NCBI RefSeq assembly: GCF_000428865.1
Contig: NZ_AUAT01000002.1
Location: forward strand, 1-64,000
Source: Eremococcus coleocola DSM 15696
GTDB taxonomy: Bacteria > Bacillota > Bacilli > Lactobacillales > Aerococcaceae
Direction: 5' to 3'
DNA length: 64,000 bases
The translations under genes were made by a program, and so were the position numbers. This document shows, in pieces, positions 55,172 to 64,000 of the stretch. How positions within the stretch are numbered: the first letter of the stretch is position 1; every line of letters begins with the position of its first letter. The notes beneath the pieces were generated by a model. It was not told the origin of the DNA. It ran no database searches and was given only the letters and a program-made list of their open reading frames with translations.

Positions 55172-56405
55172 TTTGTTCACTCCCTAATACTAATTCTCGG
55201 ATAAAGCGTTTCATAGAATTCTGAACTTGATGGGATAAGGAATTTTTATATTTTTTAGGGTCTGATAAAATATCCTGATAGAAGGCTTCAACGGTTGCCC
55301 CAAATTTTTCAGCTGAAATGGCATATAGTTGAGAATCAGAAATGGGTGCTAAGCTTTCTGTCCTCAATGAATTAACTAACTTTAAGGCAGTCGCTTTAAA
55401 CTCACTAACATCCTGATACAAGAAACCAAAATTCACTTGTCCTGTAAAGACCTCTTTTAAATAGTCATTTTCCTTAGCTACGACAGGCACATGGTTTACT
55501 AAAGCTTCAATATAAGTCAATCCTTGCGTCTCGGAATCACTGGCGTTTAAATAAACATCACCTAAGCGATAATAAGTTCCTACTTGATCATGGCTAACTT
55601 CACCTAAAAAAAAGATGGCTTTATTTAATAATGACCGTGACAAAAGTTCAAGATTTTCTTTTTCAGGGCCATCTCCCACTATTACTAGGGCTGAATTAGG
55701 GTCTTCTTGGTATATTTCTTTAAAAGCCTGGATCACAACATCAATACTTTTTTCCTTACTTAAACGAGACAATGAAACATAAACTGTTTGACCTTGGTCT
55801 AGACCCAGGTCTTGTTTAATCTTGAGAGTCTCATTATAACCGTTGTCAGAACAGGTATTAAATTTATTTAGGGGGATCCCTGTGGGAATGACTCGCATGT
55901 GGGTTTTCACTCCATAGGATTTCAGGGTATTGTAGGTCAATTGTGACGGCACAATCACACCTGAGGCTAATGAACAGAATTGCTTGGTTAATACCTTTAC
56001 TTGGCCTGGTCCAATCAGCAGACCATCCGCAATATAATGGGTATAGCGCTCATACATGGTATGGTAGGTATGGACTAAAGGTAAATCTAAACGGCTTGCG
56101 ACAAATTGGCCAGCCAGTCCTAATGAAAACTCAGTATGGGTATGGATAATATCTAATTGCTTTTCTTGAGCAATTTTCAAGCACTTATCAAAGCCGCGGT
56201 AGGCGACACGTCGGTCAGAGAAGGCAATAAAAGGGACGCTGGGTAAGCGCACAATCGTGGGATCTTCTGCAGCATTCGGATCGGTGGTTGTAAAAATCGT
56301 TACCTGATGCCCTTGGCTTTCCAATTCCGCTTTCAGAATACTAATTGACGTCGAAACGCCGGAAATTTGCGGAAAATAGGTATCGGTAAAAAAACCTATA
56401 TTCAT
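55164..56405 (-). CDS. Glycosyltransferase family 4, probable diacylglycerol glucosyltransferase
   Basis: The 413-aa GT-B enzyme starts 'MNIGFFTDTYFPQISGVSTSISILKAELE' and has the nucleotide-sugar region 'VGDGPEKENLELL...FLGEVSHDQVGTYYRLGDVYLNASDSETQGLTYIEAL'. The N-terminus closely follows the pattern of Lactobacillales enzymes that make monoglucosyl-diacylglycerol, a lipoteichoic acid anchor precursor. The usual second glycosyltransferase is not adjacent. A minus-strand TATAAT (56452-56447) lies upstream. Confidence 0.85.
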   Translation of the reverse strand: MNIGFFTDTYFPQISGVSTSISILKAELESQGHQVTIFTTTDPNAAEDPTIVRLPSVPFIAFSDRRVAYRGFDKCLKIAQEKQLDIIHTHTEFSLGLAGQFVASRLDLPLVHTYHTMYERYTHYIADGLLIGPGQVKVLTKQFCSLASGVIVPSQLTYNTLKSYGVKTHMRVIPTGIPLNKFNTCSDNGYNETLKIKQDLGLDQGQTVYVSLSRLSKEKSIDVVIQAFKEIYQEDPNSALVIVGDGPEKENLELLSRSLLNKAIFFLGEVSHDQVGTYYRLGDVYLNASDSETQGLTYIEALVNHVPVVAKENDYLKEVFTGQVNFGFLYQDVSEFKATALKLVNSLRTESLAPISDSQLYAISAEKFGATVEAFYQDILSDPKKYKNSLSHQVQNSMKRFIRELVLGSEQND

Positions 56406-56522
56406 AACTTTTTAAACCTTCTCTCTTTGAATATATAGTCATAAACATTATAGTAAATTTAAAGTAAAAATTAAAGACCTTATCTGATTTCAATCTTATA
56501 GCTAGGCAAGTGGCATAACAAG

Positions 56523-56531
56523 TGTTATAGT
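56523..56531 (+). promoter_or_regulatory. Extended -10 promoter of folT
   Basis: TGTTATAGT is an extended -10 box about 40 bp upstream of the riboswitch on the plus strand. The -35 region (TAGGCA) is weak. Confidence 0.5.
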
Positions 56532-56569
56532 GTTTTTGAACTTAATTTCATTTAAGTCATTGATCAAAA

Positions 56570-56708
56570 ACGTCAGAGTAGGGATAAAGCGTTAAGTGTT
56601 ACAGGATGGAATGTTGCCTGTAAACGAAGATTGGAAGATCGCGATTTTATCCTGCATTCGCTACATAACCAAATATCTTATGTAGCTCTCTGTAATAGAA
56701 AAGGAGAG
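56570..56708 (+). promoter_or_regulatory. Tetrahydrofolate riboswitch upstream of folT
   Basis: The leader shows the THF motif: AGAGTAG, GCGTTAAGTG, GGATGGAATGTTGCC and ACGAA in order, with the closing strand near 56660. A perfect 9-bp hairpin (GCTACATAA/TTATGTAGC, 56660-56686) follows, and CTCTC (56686-56690) can pair with GAGAG (56704-56708), which is part of the folT ribosome site. Control is therefore probably translational. Confidence 0.85.
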
Positions 56709-56713
56709 TATTA

Positions 56714-57253
56714 ATGAATAATAAGATTGATCAAATGTCAAGTCACCGCAGTGCCTTCCGAGTTTCTTTACTAGGGATTATCCTCGGCCTCAGGTTAGTT
56801 TTGGGCTTTTTACCTTCCCTAAATTTTGGCAATCAAATCCAGATTGGCTTTGGTTTTATCGGGGCTGCCTTATCCGGTATTCTTTTTGGGCCTTGGTATG
56901 CTCTAATCGTCTCGGTTGCCGCTGATATTATTTCAAGCTTACTTCGCGGCGACAATTTTTTCCTAGGCTTCACCCTTTCAGCTGCCCTCGGTGGCCTCTT
57001 TTATGGTTACTTTTTGTGGCGGAAACCTCGTAGCCTTGGCCAAATTATGCTAGCAGTTGGCTTAGTCAGCCTACTTATCAATTTAGGTTTAAATTCAATT
57101 TGGCTTCATATTATGTATGACAAAGCAATTTTCGCGCTCTTGCCGATTAGAATTTTTAAAAATATAATTTCATTTTTTGTAAATTCTTTCGTCCTTTACT
57201 ATCTTTTTAACCTTCCTAGTATTAAACACCTCATCGATAAATATCAATTTTAA
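56714..57253 (+). CDS. folT: Folate ECF transporter S component
   Basis: The 179-aa protein has five to six membrane segments and the S-component entry 'LLGIILGLRLVLGFLPSLNFGNQIQIGFGFI' followed by 'LFGPWYALIVSVAADIIS'. With EcfA/A'/T from elsewhere it imports folates. It is the only plus-strand host gene in this part, has its own riboswitch and terminator, and starts after GGAGAG. Confidence 0.92.
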   Translation: MNNKIDQMSSHRSAFRVSLLGIILGLRLVLGFLPSLNFGNQIQIGFGFIGAALSGILFGPWYALIVSVAADIISSLLRGDNFFLGFTLSAALGGLFYGYFLWRKPRSLGQIMLAVGLVSLLINLGLNSIWLHIMYDKAIFALLPIRIFKNIISFFVNSFVLYYLFNLPSIKHLIDKYQF

Positions 57254-57339
57254 GGATCATTCTAGGAACTTGAATGACCGTTAATATTTTCAGACTAAAA
57301 CAAATATTTAATTCAAACCTTACTCTTTAAATGATTGAA

Positions 57340-57393
57340 AGTGGCTAAACCTGTGAAAACAAGAAATTTTCGCAGATCTAGCCACTCCTTTTT
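57340..57393 (+). terminator. Terminator of folT
   Basis: A long hairpin with outer stem AGTGGCTA/TAGCCACT and inner paired CTG-GAAAA region, followed by CCTTTTTG. It also lies at the end of the convergent ABC operon. Confidence 0.85.
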
Positions 57394-57418
57394 GTATTCA
57401 ACCAAATACGCTAGTAGA

Positions 57419-58654
57419 CTATCTTAATATTTCAACCACATTTTTACGTGCAGCTTGGCGGGCTGGAAAATATGAAAAGACCAACCCGATTAAGACCGCA
57501 ATTGCCACCGAAATTAAAGCAGACTTAAGGTCATACACTGCTTTGAAAGGTAGGAAGTTTCCGACCAGTGCTGCCAGCCCCAGACCTAAAAGATAACCTA
57601 ATAGACCCCCAAAGGTGGTAATCGCAATTCCCTCTAATAAGAACTGGGTTTGTATACTGGTTTGGGTCGCACCGATAGACCGCCGGATGCCAATTTCCCG
57701 GGTTCGTTCTGAAACGGAAATATACATCATATTCATCACCCCTACGCCAGCAATAAACAGAGAGATTGAAGCAACCGCTGAAATAAAGAGGGTGACCATA
57801 TCCAATTGTTTGCCAATTTCTGCCATCATCTCTGAGGTATCATAGTAACCGTATTCTCCATTATCTTTATCGGGGCCATGGTCTTTTAGATAATCCGCTA
57901 TGGCTTTAGATACAGACTTAATATTCGTCCCTTCTTCAAAATATGCCGTGATTCCAAAATTTTTGCTTTCTTGGGGATGGTCTCGTTTATAGCTTGCTTG
58001 CGGTATGTAGGCTTGGGGATTAGAACTGGTCCCAAAACCAAAACTATCCTGATTCGCCAAGTCTTCTTCACTCATCTGAGACTGAAAAATACCCACAATC
58101 GTATAAGGTTGTTCATCCAGGTCGACACTCTGATTGATGGCTGCTTGAAAATCCTCGAAATAATTAGCAGCTAAATGTTCGTCAATGATCAAATAATGAC
58201 GCTTAGCCTGATTATCTGCTTTCATTAAGTTACGTCCAGCCAATAGTGGTAAATCAGTCTGTTCCTCATAGCCATAAACAATATCAACTTTGTCCTTCCG
58301 TCCCTGCTTAAAACTAGCATATACTTGCGGGTCACTTTCTTCTGAGTCAAGTTTAATTTCATCCACACCTGGAAGTTCTTCGAGTTCAGCTACAATTTGA
58401 TCATTAAAAGGATTTAATTTCTGGTAATCCTCCTCTTCCAAGCTGGTCACGTTAAAATAAAAAGACTGACTCTGACGGCCCTGGTCGTCTTTGACTAATT
58501 CGTCCAAGGTTTTTTGGCGGAAACCATTTCCTAGACTTAATATGGTAATGACAGCAGCAATCCCAATAATAATGCCAAACATGGTCAAGAAGGTCCGGCG
58601 ACCATTCATTCTTAAGGACGTAAAAGAAGATTTAATAATCTCAATAAGTTTCAC
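57419..58654 (-). CDS. MacB-type ABC transporter permease
   Basis: The 411-aa permease has an N-terminal membrane segment (~20-45, after 'RTFLTMFGIIIGIAAVITILSLG'), a ~220-residue extracellular MacB-type domain and three C-terminal FtsX segments with 'SVSERTREIGIRRSIGATQTSI'. It works with the ATPase and adaptor upstream in peptide or drug export. It overlaps the ATPase gene by 14 nt. Confidence 0.93.
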   Translation of the reverse strand: MKLIEIIKSSFTSLRMNGRRTFLTMFGIIIGIAAVITILSLGNGFRQKTLDELVKDDQGRQSQSFYFNVTSLEEEDYQKLNPFNDQIVAELEELPGVDEIKLDSEESDPQVYASFKQGRKDKVDIVYGYEEQTDLPLLAGRNLMKADNQAKRHYLIIDEHLAANYFEDFQAAINQSVDLDEQPYTIVGIFQSQMSEEDLANQDSFGFGTSSNPQAYIPQASYKRDHPQESKNFGITAYFEEGTNIKSVSKAIADYLKDHGPDKDNGEYGYYDTSEMMAEIGKQLDMVTLFISAVASISLFIAGVGVMNMMYISVSERTREIGIRRSIGATQTSIQTQFLLEGIAITTFGGLLGYLLGLGLAALVGNFLPFKAVYDLKSALISVAIAVLIGLVFSYFPARQAARKNVVEILR

Positions 58655-59417
58655 GATTAAAAACCTCCTGAAAAATTAAAGGTTGATCTGCGAGTTGGTG
58701 TTCAATCTCAGTTGCGTAATTGGCTTCGATTTCGCCATCAACAATTTTAATCTGTCGATTGGCATAGGCTTGTAAATTAGGATCATGGGTAACCATAACA
58801 ATCGTCACCCCTTCTTCTTGATGAAGACGGGCAATGATGTCCATAATAACCGCGGAAGTTTTGCTATCTAAAGCTCCCGTAGGTTCATCGGCGATAATAA
58901 ATTTAGGCTGATTAATGAGCGCCCGCGCAATCGCCACTCTTTGCTTTTGGCCCCCCGATAATTCTTTAGGATAGGCTTGGGCTTTTTCCTTAATCCCCAC
59001 GCGATCGAGGGCGGCTAGAACTTGTTTTTTCACTTTATAACTGGGATTACCTTGATATAACAAGGGTAAGCGCACATTTTCAGCCACCGTCATTGATTCG
59101 ATTAAGTTAAAATCTTGAAAGACAAAGCCAACCATGCTATTTCGCAATTGCGAAACTTGTCGGTCCGTTCGTTGCTCAACTGCTTGACCTTGAAAGCGAT
59201 AGTCCCCTTCAAAATCTTTATCTAGAAAACCTAAAATATTAATGAGGGTCGATTTTCCTGACCCCGATGGACCCATAATGGTCACAAATTCTCCGCCATA
59301 AATATTTAAAGAAATATTTTTTAAGATTTTGAATGACTGTTTGCCTAACTGATAGGATTTATTGACTTGGTTCAACTGGATTAGGGGTACTTCTGTTTTA
59401 AATTCTGCCATGCTCAT
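58641..59417 (-). CDS. MacB-type ABC transporter ATP-binding protein
   Basis: The 258-aa ATPase has Walker A GPSGSGKST, Q-loop 'FVFQDFNLI', signature LSGGQKQRVAIARAL, Walker B 'FIIADEPTGALD' and the H-loop 'VTHDPN'. It belongs to the LolD/MacB group. Confidence 0.95.
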   Translation of the reverse strand: MSMAEFKTEVPLIQLNQVNKSYQLGKQSFKILKNISLNIYGGEFVTIMGPSGSGKSTLINILGFLDKDFEGDYRFQGQAVEQRTDRQVSQLRNSMVGFVFQDFNLIESMTVAENVRLPLLYQGNPSYKVKKQVLAALDRVGIKEKAQAYPKELSGGQKQRVAIARALINQPKFIIADEPTGALDSKTSAVIMDIIARLHQEEGVTIVMVTHDPNLQAYANRQIKIVDGEIEANYATEIEHQLADQPLIFQEVFNRETY

Positions 59418-59425
59418 CCCCCACT

Positions 59426-60718
59426 TTATTGGGATCCCTCAGCTGAAAGAGGGGCTTCAATATTTTGGTTATCTATTATATCAACAGTTTGACCATCACT
59501 TAAGTCAATAGGATTTAAAATAACTTGTTCGCCTGCTTTAAGTCCCCGTTTAATTATATCCTGACCGGCCTCTTGCTCTAGCTTTATTTCTTTTTTAAAG
59601 GCTCGTCCATCTTGGTAAATAAAGACATATGTTTTGCCCGCTTGATCAAGAATAGCCTCAGCTGGAATAACATAACCGGGTAACTTTATATTTACTTTTG
59701 CTGAAAAACCTGCTTGCAGTTTTGTTTCAGGTTTTACAACAAAGGCAAATTTAGCACTTTCTGCATTACTTGAGCTAGGACTAGGATTCGTATTAAGCCC
59801 TTCTTGTTGACTGCTACTAGCATTAGTGCCACTGTAGGCAGGAATATCTTCATACGAAATAATACTGCCTTTCACCGTCCGATCTTCGGCCGGTAGATAA
59901 ATTGTCACCGGTCGGTCTTCGGCTAGGACATAGAAATCAAACTCATCGACTTGACCCCGAACCACAATATCTTCGGAAACAATTCTGACCAATGGCAGAC
60001 TAGAATCCGTTTGCCCGTTTAAGTCTAAATAGACCTTTCCATCCGCTTGAGCCTTAACACTGGAACTCTGTTTTTCTTTCAAACGTTCAATCTTAATGGT
60101 TGCATCATCAATTTGCTGGTTTAGTTGACGAATTTGTTCCTTAACAGATTCCCCCCCATCTTGGTCATCTAAACCTTCCGATTCTGCTTCAGCTGAAGAA
60201 TTGGGTGCAGACACACTCTGTCCGATTTCTGCGACAACATAGTATCCGTCCTTAGCGTTAGGATCTAATTCAATTTGATCTCCTTTAAAATTATAATAGA
60301 CCCCAGTCAATTCAGTGAGTTGATTCAATAAAGATTGTCTTTGGTCAATCAGCCTTTGATTCTCCCTTTGGGCATCCTCTAATTCATATTTAAGATCTTG
60401 GCCGTTATTATTATAAGTAAAGAGAATATCCCCCCGCTGAACTTTCTGTCCATCCTTAACCTTAATGTCAGCAATATCTCCCTGATTCGAATCATAAAAA
60501 TAAGCGCTATCCCCCGCTAATTGGACTGTCCCATTGACAGTAACTGGGGCTTGGTCTGCTACAGCATATACCATATAAGCTGCTCTATCATCCGCTTCAC
60601 TTTGACTTTGCTCAGCATCCTCTACGAGAAGCAAAACTTGTTTGACCGCAAGGCCCAATCCTGAAAGAAACAATAGGACCAGGAGTCCAATAAATACACC
60701 TTTTCGAAGCTTGAACAT
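59426..60718 (-). CDS. Efflux membrane-fusion (adaptor) protein
   Basis: The ~430-aa protein has one N-terminal membrane segment (~5-27), a lipoyl/barrel-sandwich half ('GDIADIKVKDGQKVQRGDILFTY'), a coiled-coil hairpin (~105-225) with a Ser/Glu/Asp-rich insert, and beta domains ending 'GLKAGEQVILNPIDLSDG'. It links the MacB-type transporter to its cargo. Start ATG 60716-60718 follows GAGGTG. Confidence 0.9.
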   Translation of the reverse strand: MFKLRKGVFIGLLVLLFLSGLGLAVKQVLLLVEDAEQSQSEADDRAAYMVYAVADQAPVTVNGTVQLAGDSAYFYDSNQGDIADIKVKDGQKVQRGDILFTYNNNGQDLKYELEDAQRENQRLIDQRQSLLNQLTELTGVYYNFKGDQIELDPNAKDGYYVVAEIGQSVSAPNSSAEAESEGLDDQDGGESVKEQIRQLNQQIDDATIKIERLKEKQSSSVKAQADGKVYLDLNGQTDSSLPLVRIVSEDIVVRGQVDEFDFYVLAEDRPVTIYLPAEDRTVKGSIISYEDIPAYSGTNASSSQQEGLNTNPSPSSSNAESAKFAFVVKPETKLQAGFSAKVNIKLPGYVIPAEAILDQAGKTYVFIYQDGRAFKKEIKLEQEAGQDIIKRGLKAGEQVILNPIDLSDGQTVDIIDNQNIEAPLSAEGSQ

Positions 60719-60732
60719 GATACACCTCTCTT

Positions 60733-60790
60733 TTCCACGTTTTGTGGAAGATTTCACTATCAGTGTATCCTATCATTTTAACAAAATCAA
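60733..60790 (-). promoter_or_regulatory. Promoter and palindrome of the ABC efflux operon
   Basis: TTGATT (60790-60785), 17-nt spacer, TACACT (60767-60762) on the minus strand. A palindrome TTCCAC-GTTTT-GTGGAA (60733-60749) lies just after the start point and may be an operator or an RNA hairpin. Confidence 0.6.
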
Positions 60791-60863
60791 TATGATCATT
60801 ACCATTTTTAATATTTTTTTAGGCGCGCCAATATATTTATTAATAGGATTTTTCTCATAAAAT

Positions 60864-60907
60864 AAAAAAGACGACCCTATTCTCTATAATTAGAAGAGGT
60901 TCGTCTT
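60864..60907 (-). terminator. Terminator of the MFS transporter operon
   Basis: AAGACGAACCT pairs with GGGTCGTCTT around an AT-rich loop and is followed by TTTTTATTTT on the minus strand, 22 bp after the stop. Confidence 0.85.
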
Positions 60908-60928
60908 CAAAGCTATGAATTATATCAC

Positions 60929-62164
60929 TTAGGCTATCTCTTTACTTTTAATCGTTAAATGAAAGAAATAGTAACCTAATAAGAACATAAACGATAAAGA
61001 GAAAACCGCAATTTGTTGGTTGCCGGTCATTTGAGTAATCACAGAAACCAAGAGGGTTCCCACAAAGGAAGCTCCCTTTCCACAAATATCAAAGATACCA
61101 AAATACTCACCCGATTTATAACTTGGGATTATCTTGGCATAATAAGACCGGGACAAGGCTTGAATCGCTCCTTGGAACATCCCCACAGCCACCGCTAAAA
61201 TCCAAAATTCATGCAGTTGATCCAATTGAACCCCATAAATTGCAATACCGGTATAGGCCAAGATACACACCTTAATTAAGGTTTCAGTTTTGAAGCCTTT
61301 AGAAAAACGAGCAAAAAGTAAAGCAAAAGGAAAGGCGACTATTTGCGTCACTAATAGAGCGAGAACTAAACCCATGGTATCTAGACCTAAAGAAGTGCCA
61401 TAGGCCGTAGCCAGATTAATTATGGTATATACGCCATCAATAAAGAAAAAGAAAGCAATTAAATAAAGGAAAATTTGACGGTTTTGTTTAATTTCTTTAA
61501 ACGTAAGAACTAAATCTTTAAAGACTTGACCTATCTTAGGCGTAGATTTATGACTAGAGATTTGTTGGTAACTTTTTAAGAGAGGCAAGGACATGATACC
61601 CCACCAGATTGCATTTACGAGAAAAGCAAGAATAATAGAAATTTGACTGGACAAGCCAATTTCTGGACCTCCAAAAATCAAAACAATCGCAATTAAGAAA
61701 GGCACGACTGAACCAATATAGCCCCAGGCATAACCATGAGAAGAAACCCTATCCATTCGTTCGGCTGTCGTCACATCATTCAACATCGAATCATAGAATA
61801 TTAAAGAAGCATTATAGGCTGACTTAGTCACCACAAAGAGTAATAAATATGCCAACCAATGCTGGGCAAATGGTAAGGCTGTACAGCCTATCACACCAAT
61901 TATTAAGGCAATGGTAAACATCCGCTTCCGTTGCTTGGGTAAATCTGAAAGCGAGCCCAAGATTGGCCCCATAAGGCCTACAATCAAGGTAGAGGCCGTC
62001 ACAGCATAACCCCAATAAGCTAAATAGGTATCGTCATCCAAATGTCCTTTAGCTAAGTTATTAAAGACAATCGGAATAATCGTCGTCACCAGTAAAATAA
62101 AAGCAGAGTTACCAACATCATATAAAATCCAATCACGTTCAAGTTTGCTTAACTTATCCTTCAT
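60929..62164 (-). CDS. MFS transporter, UMF1/Atg22-like
   Basis: The 411-aa protein has about 12 membrane segments and the entry 'RDWILYDVGNSAFILLVTTIIPI', 'GPILGSLSDLPKQRKRMF' and the C-terminal 'SRSYYAKIIPSYKSGEYFGIFDICGKGASFVG' typical of the UMF1 (Atg22-like) family. The substrate is unknown; amino acid or metabolite export is the family expectation. Start ATG 62162-62164 follows AGGAG and overlaps the next gene by 11 nt. Confidence 0.9.
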   Translation of the reverse strand: MKDKLSKLERDWILYDVGNSAFILLVTTIIPIVFNNLAKGHLDDDTYLAYWGYAVTASTLIVGLMGPILGSLSDLPKQRKRMFTIALIIGVIGCTALPFAQHWLAYLLLFVVTKSAYNASLIFYDSMLNDVTTAERMDRVSSHGYAWGYIGSVVPFLIAIVLIFGGPEIGLSSQISIILAFLVNAIWWGIMSLPLLKSYQQISSHKSTPKIGQVFKDLVLTFKEIKQNRQIFLYLIAFFFFIDGVYTIINLATAYGTSLGLDTMGLVLALLVTQIVAFPFALLFARFSKGFKTETLIKVCILAYTGIAIYGVQLDQLHEFWILAVAVGMFQGAIQALSRSYYAKIIPSYKSGEYFGIFDICGKGASFVGTLLVSVITQMTGNQQIAVFSLSFMFLLGYYFFHLTIKSKEIA

Positions 62165-62975
62165 GTTCAATCTCCTGACCATTATAATCTAAATTAAAGT
62201 CTGCCAATAAGGGTTGGTCTTCAAAAATATAGGCAAAAGCATTTGCCAATAAATCTGGGGCTTGTCGTAGGCTTGCTTCATAGGCTGCTACTAATTGAGG
62301 ATTGCTCTGACTTGCTTGGGGAAAGGCCGCTACTTGCATAATTAATCCGTTATAAGAGGCTTTCTTACCTACTAAATCAAAGATTTTCAAGAAAATCTCA
62401 CCCTTAATCGGATTTGGACTATAAAACAAGTGTTTTATCATCCGAAAATATGCAACCGAAGCTTGTAGATTAATGAATGACCCTAACCCATAGGAATAAT
62501 AAAAGTCATTCATTAGCTGACGATAAGTTTTCTTGCGCGGAATTAATTGAGCTGGATTAAACTGGGTTGGCTCATAACCATCGACTTCAAGAAAATACCT
62601 GTCAAGTTCTGTTTCTACAGTGAGATGGGTAAAATCATTAGGCTCACTGAGGGCATCCACTAAGGGGTGGACTTTTGAATCGAGAATATAGTGACACATT
62701 GTACCTAACAAATAAGCTGCTTGGGGACTATTGAGACCCAGATTTTTAAGCCAAGACTTTTGCCGGTTTAAATAATCCTTACCAGCATGATTATGAATAA
62801 TCATTCCAAGACTATCTGGCCTCATTAACCATCTGGGATGAGCAAAAAAGATATCTGGGCCTTGTTGACCTAATTCATACAAATCAGGATATAGAATAGC
62901 GAGATTTTTTAATTCAGGTTTTAAATAGTCTACGAGGTCGCGACCAAAACGATGATGGGTATAAATACTAGGCAT
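62154..62975 (-). CDS. Zinc-dependent phospholipase C-like protein
   Basis: The 273-aa protein has metal-binding histidines in 'THHRFGRDLVDYL', 'GQQGPDIFFAHP', 'MIHNHAGKDY', 'LGTMCHYILDSKVHPLVD' and 'HLTVETELDRYFLE', the pattern of the zinc-dependent PLC domain family. No signal peptide is visible, so a cytoplasmic hydrolase is more likely than a toxin. Confidence 0.85.
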   Translation of the reverse strand: MPSIYTHHRFGRDLVDYLKPELKNLAILYPDLYELGQQGPDIFFAHPRWLMRPDSLGMIIHNHAGKDYLNRQKSWLKNLGLNSPQAAYLLGTMCHYILDSKVHPLVDALSEPNDFTHLTVETELDRYFLEVDGYEPTQFNPAQLIPRKKTYRQLMNDFYYSYGLGSFINLQASVAYFRMIKHLFYSPNPIKGEIFLKIFDLVGKKASYNGLIMQVAAFPQASQSNPQLVAAYEASLRQAPDLLANAFAYIFEDQPLLADFNLDYNGQEIEHEG

Positions 62976-63063
62976 AGCAATACTCCTCTCTGCTTATAGT
63001 TTATCAGATAAAACGAAGTTTGCTTGTAAAGATTATGTAAATATTTCAATAATTCTCTCCATA

Positions 63064-63116
63064 AAAAAGAGCAAGCCCAAGAGCAGGACTTACGTCCTAA
63101 CTCATTGCCTGCTCCA
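63064..63116 (-). terminator. Terminator after the CNNM pseudogene
   Basis: On the minus strand GAGCAGGC pairs with GCTTGCTC around an internal stem AGGAC/GTCCT, followed by TTTTTT, about 30 bp after the last stop. Confidence 0.75.
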
Positions 63117-63146
63117 AAAACCTAGCTAAATGGATAAGTTTTCAGC

Positions 63147-63921
63147 TCATTTAATTGATTCAATGGGCTGATTCAAGACCTGCTTAATATTTACCCGTTT
63201 GATTCGCCCTTTTTCACTTTCGATTACTTTAAAATGCAAGCCTTCAATCTTACAATCATCCCCCAGTTGGGGAATCCGTCCCATTTCTTCCATAATTAAA
63301 CCCACTACAGTAAAAGATATCCAAATATCAGGATTATCCATCTCAAAAAAATCTAAAATATCTTGAATAGCAGTTAAACCCTCTACCTGAATTTTTTTAT
63401 CCGGCTCAATAATTTTAAGATCTTCACGGTAGACATCATACTCATCAAAAATATCTCCAACTATGAATTCTAAGAGATAAACCAAAGTTGCCAATAGCTT
63501 GGTAATTAAATGAAGAGGCTCTGCAAAACGCTTAGCTATACTTTCTGCTCTCATCTTAGCAATATACTTAGGTGAATTTTCCGAAAATATTAATAAGACT
63601 ACTGTGGTGACAACCGTAGACACCATGGCCCCGTAATGGGGATACAATTATACAAAAGAAGTCAGTCGCAACCGCAGAACTGGCAATAATAAGAATATTA
63701 TTTCCAATAAGAATCGTTGATAAGAGACGATCGAAATGTTCCATCAAATAAATTGCTTTAGCCGCCTTTTTATCTCCATTTTTGGCCTCGCCAGTCAGAC
63801 GAATCTGATTCAAAGAGGTAAACGCAGTCTCTGAAGAAGAAAAAAACAGATAAACTAGCACACACGATGAAAAATATAATACTGGATATCTGGTCAGAAT
63901 CCAAGAAGTAGTCCCCCTCAA
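63147..63921 (-). pseudogene. Decayed CNNM/CorC (HlyC-like) transporter
   Basis: Two overlapping frames (63568-63921 and 63147-63647) together encode a CNNM membrane domain: 'FFSSSETAFTSLNQIRL' and 'LSTILIGNNILIIASSAVATDFF' in the first, 'YGAMVSTVVTTVVLLIFSENSPKYIAK' in the second. A frameshift near 63640 breaks it. In the second frame the membrane part passes directly into 'EFIVGDIFDEYDVYREDL' and the C-terminal CorC_HlyC domain, so both CBS domains are deleted. The family exports Mg/Co or acts in ion balance; this copy is not functional as a whole. Confidence 0.85.
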
Positions 63922-64000
63922 GGTAAACTAATATTAGCTAGGTTAAAAAAACTGTATATGTAGAAAAACTCGGCCACTTCTTAGCATAAAAGTCTTAAAC

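Overview
The window comes from a low-GC Gram-positive bacterium of the Lactobacillales. The host genes support this: a cggR-gap-pgk-tpiA-gpmI-eno glycolytic operon, a CtsR box before clpP, a cysteine-free L32, the yqeG-yqeH-yhbY-nadD-yqeK-rsfS block, and FolT under a tetrahydrofolate riboswitch. Aerococcaceae is plausible, but the genus is not resolved.

Positions 1 to about 39,140 are a temperate siphovirus prophage whose left end lies outside the window; lysis genes are not seen. Almost all phage genes are on the minus strand. Read in transcription order from the right: integrase beside eno; a plus-strand repressor and ImmA-like pair; a switch region with two face-to-face promoters; small early genes; an MBL-fold protein; DUF1351; a family B DNA polymerase; a D5-type primase-helicase; a RinA-like late regulator; glutaredoxin/MazG-like genes; a C5 and an N6 DNA methyltransferase; and an HNH nuclease. 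Then comes a 5.7 kb stretch (16.4-22.2 kb) of unusual content. It holds a likely replication origin (nine tandem 27-bp iterons, then two groups of six GGTTACA heptamers flanking a 120-bp AT-rich segment), a candidate small RNA, long direct repeats, and a plus-strand cassette of five small genes, two of them paralogous acidic ArdA-like proteins, under a consensus promoter with a built-in operator. After it comes a cos-like G-rich site and the late module: small terminase, GIY-YIG homing nuclease, large terminase, portal, protease, HK97-type capsid, connectors, tail tube, frameshifted tail chaperones, tape measure, Dit and tail-associated endopeptidase.

Positions 39,155 to 64,000 are host chromosome. 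The prophage sits directly downstream of eno, and a 17-bp attachment-core-like sequence occurs both inside the eno coding end and just past its stop. Next come the glycolytic operon, clpP, rpmF/yceD, tmcAL and a ribosome-assembly/NAD block, a glycolipid glycosyltransferase, folT, a MacB-type ABC efflux operon, an MFS transporter, a zinc phospholipase C-like protein, and a decayed CNNM/CorC gene.

A theme of the prophage is defence against restriction: two methyltransferases, a relic of a third, and an ArdA-like cassette. The two intact methyltransferase genes share an unusual leader layout (an SD-like strand, a GC palindrome centred on GGCC, an AT palindrome, then an anti-SD strand) that I do not recognise as described.
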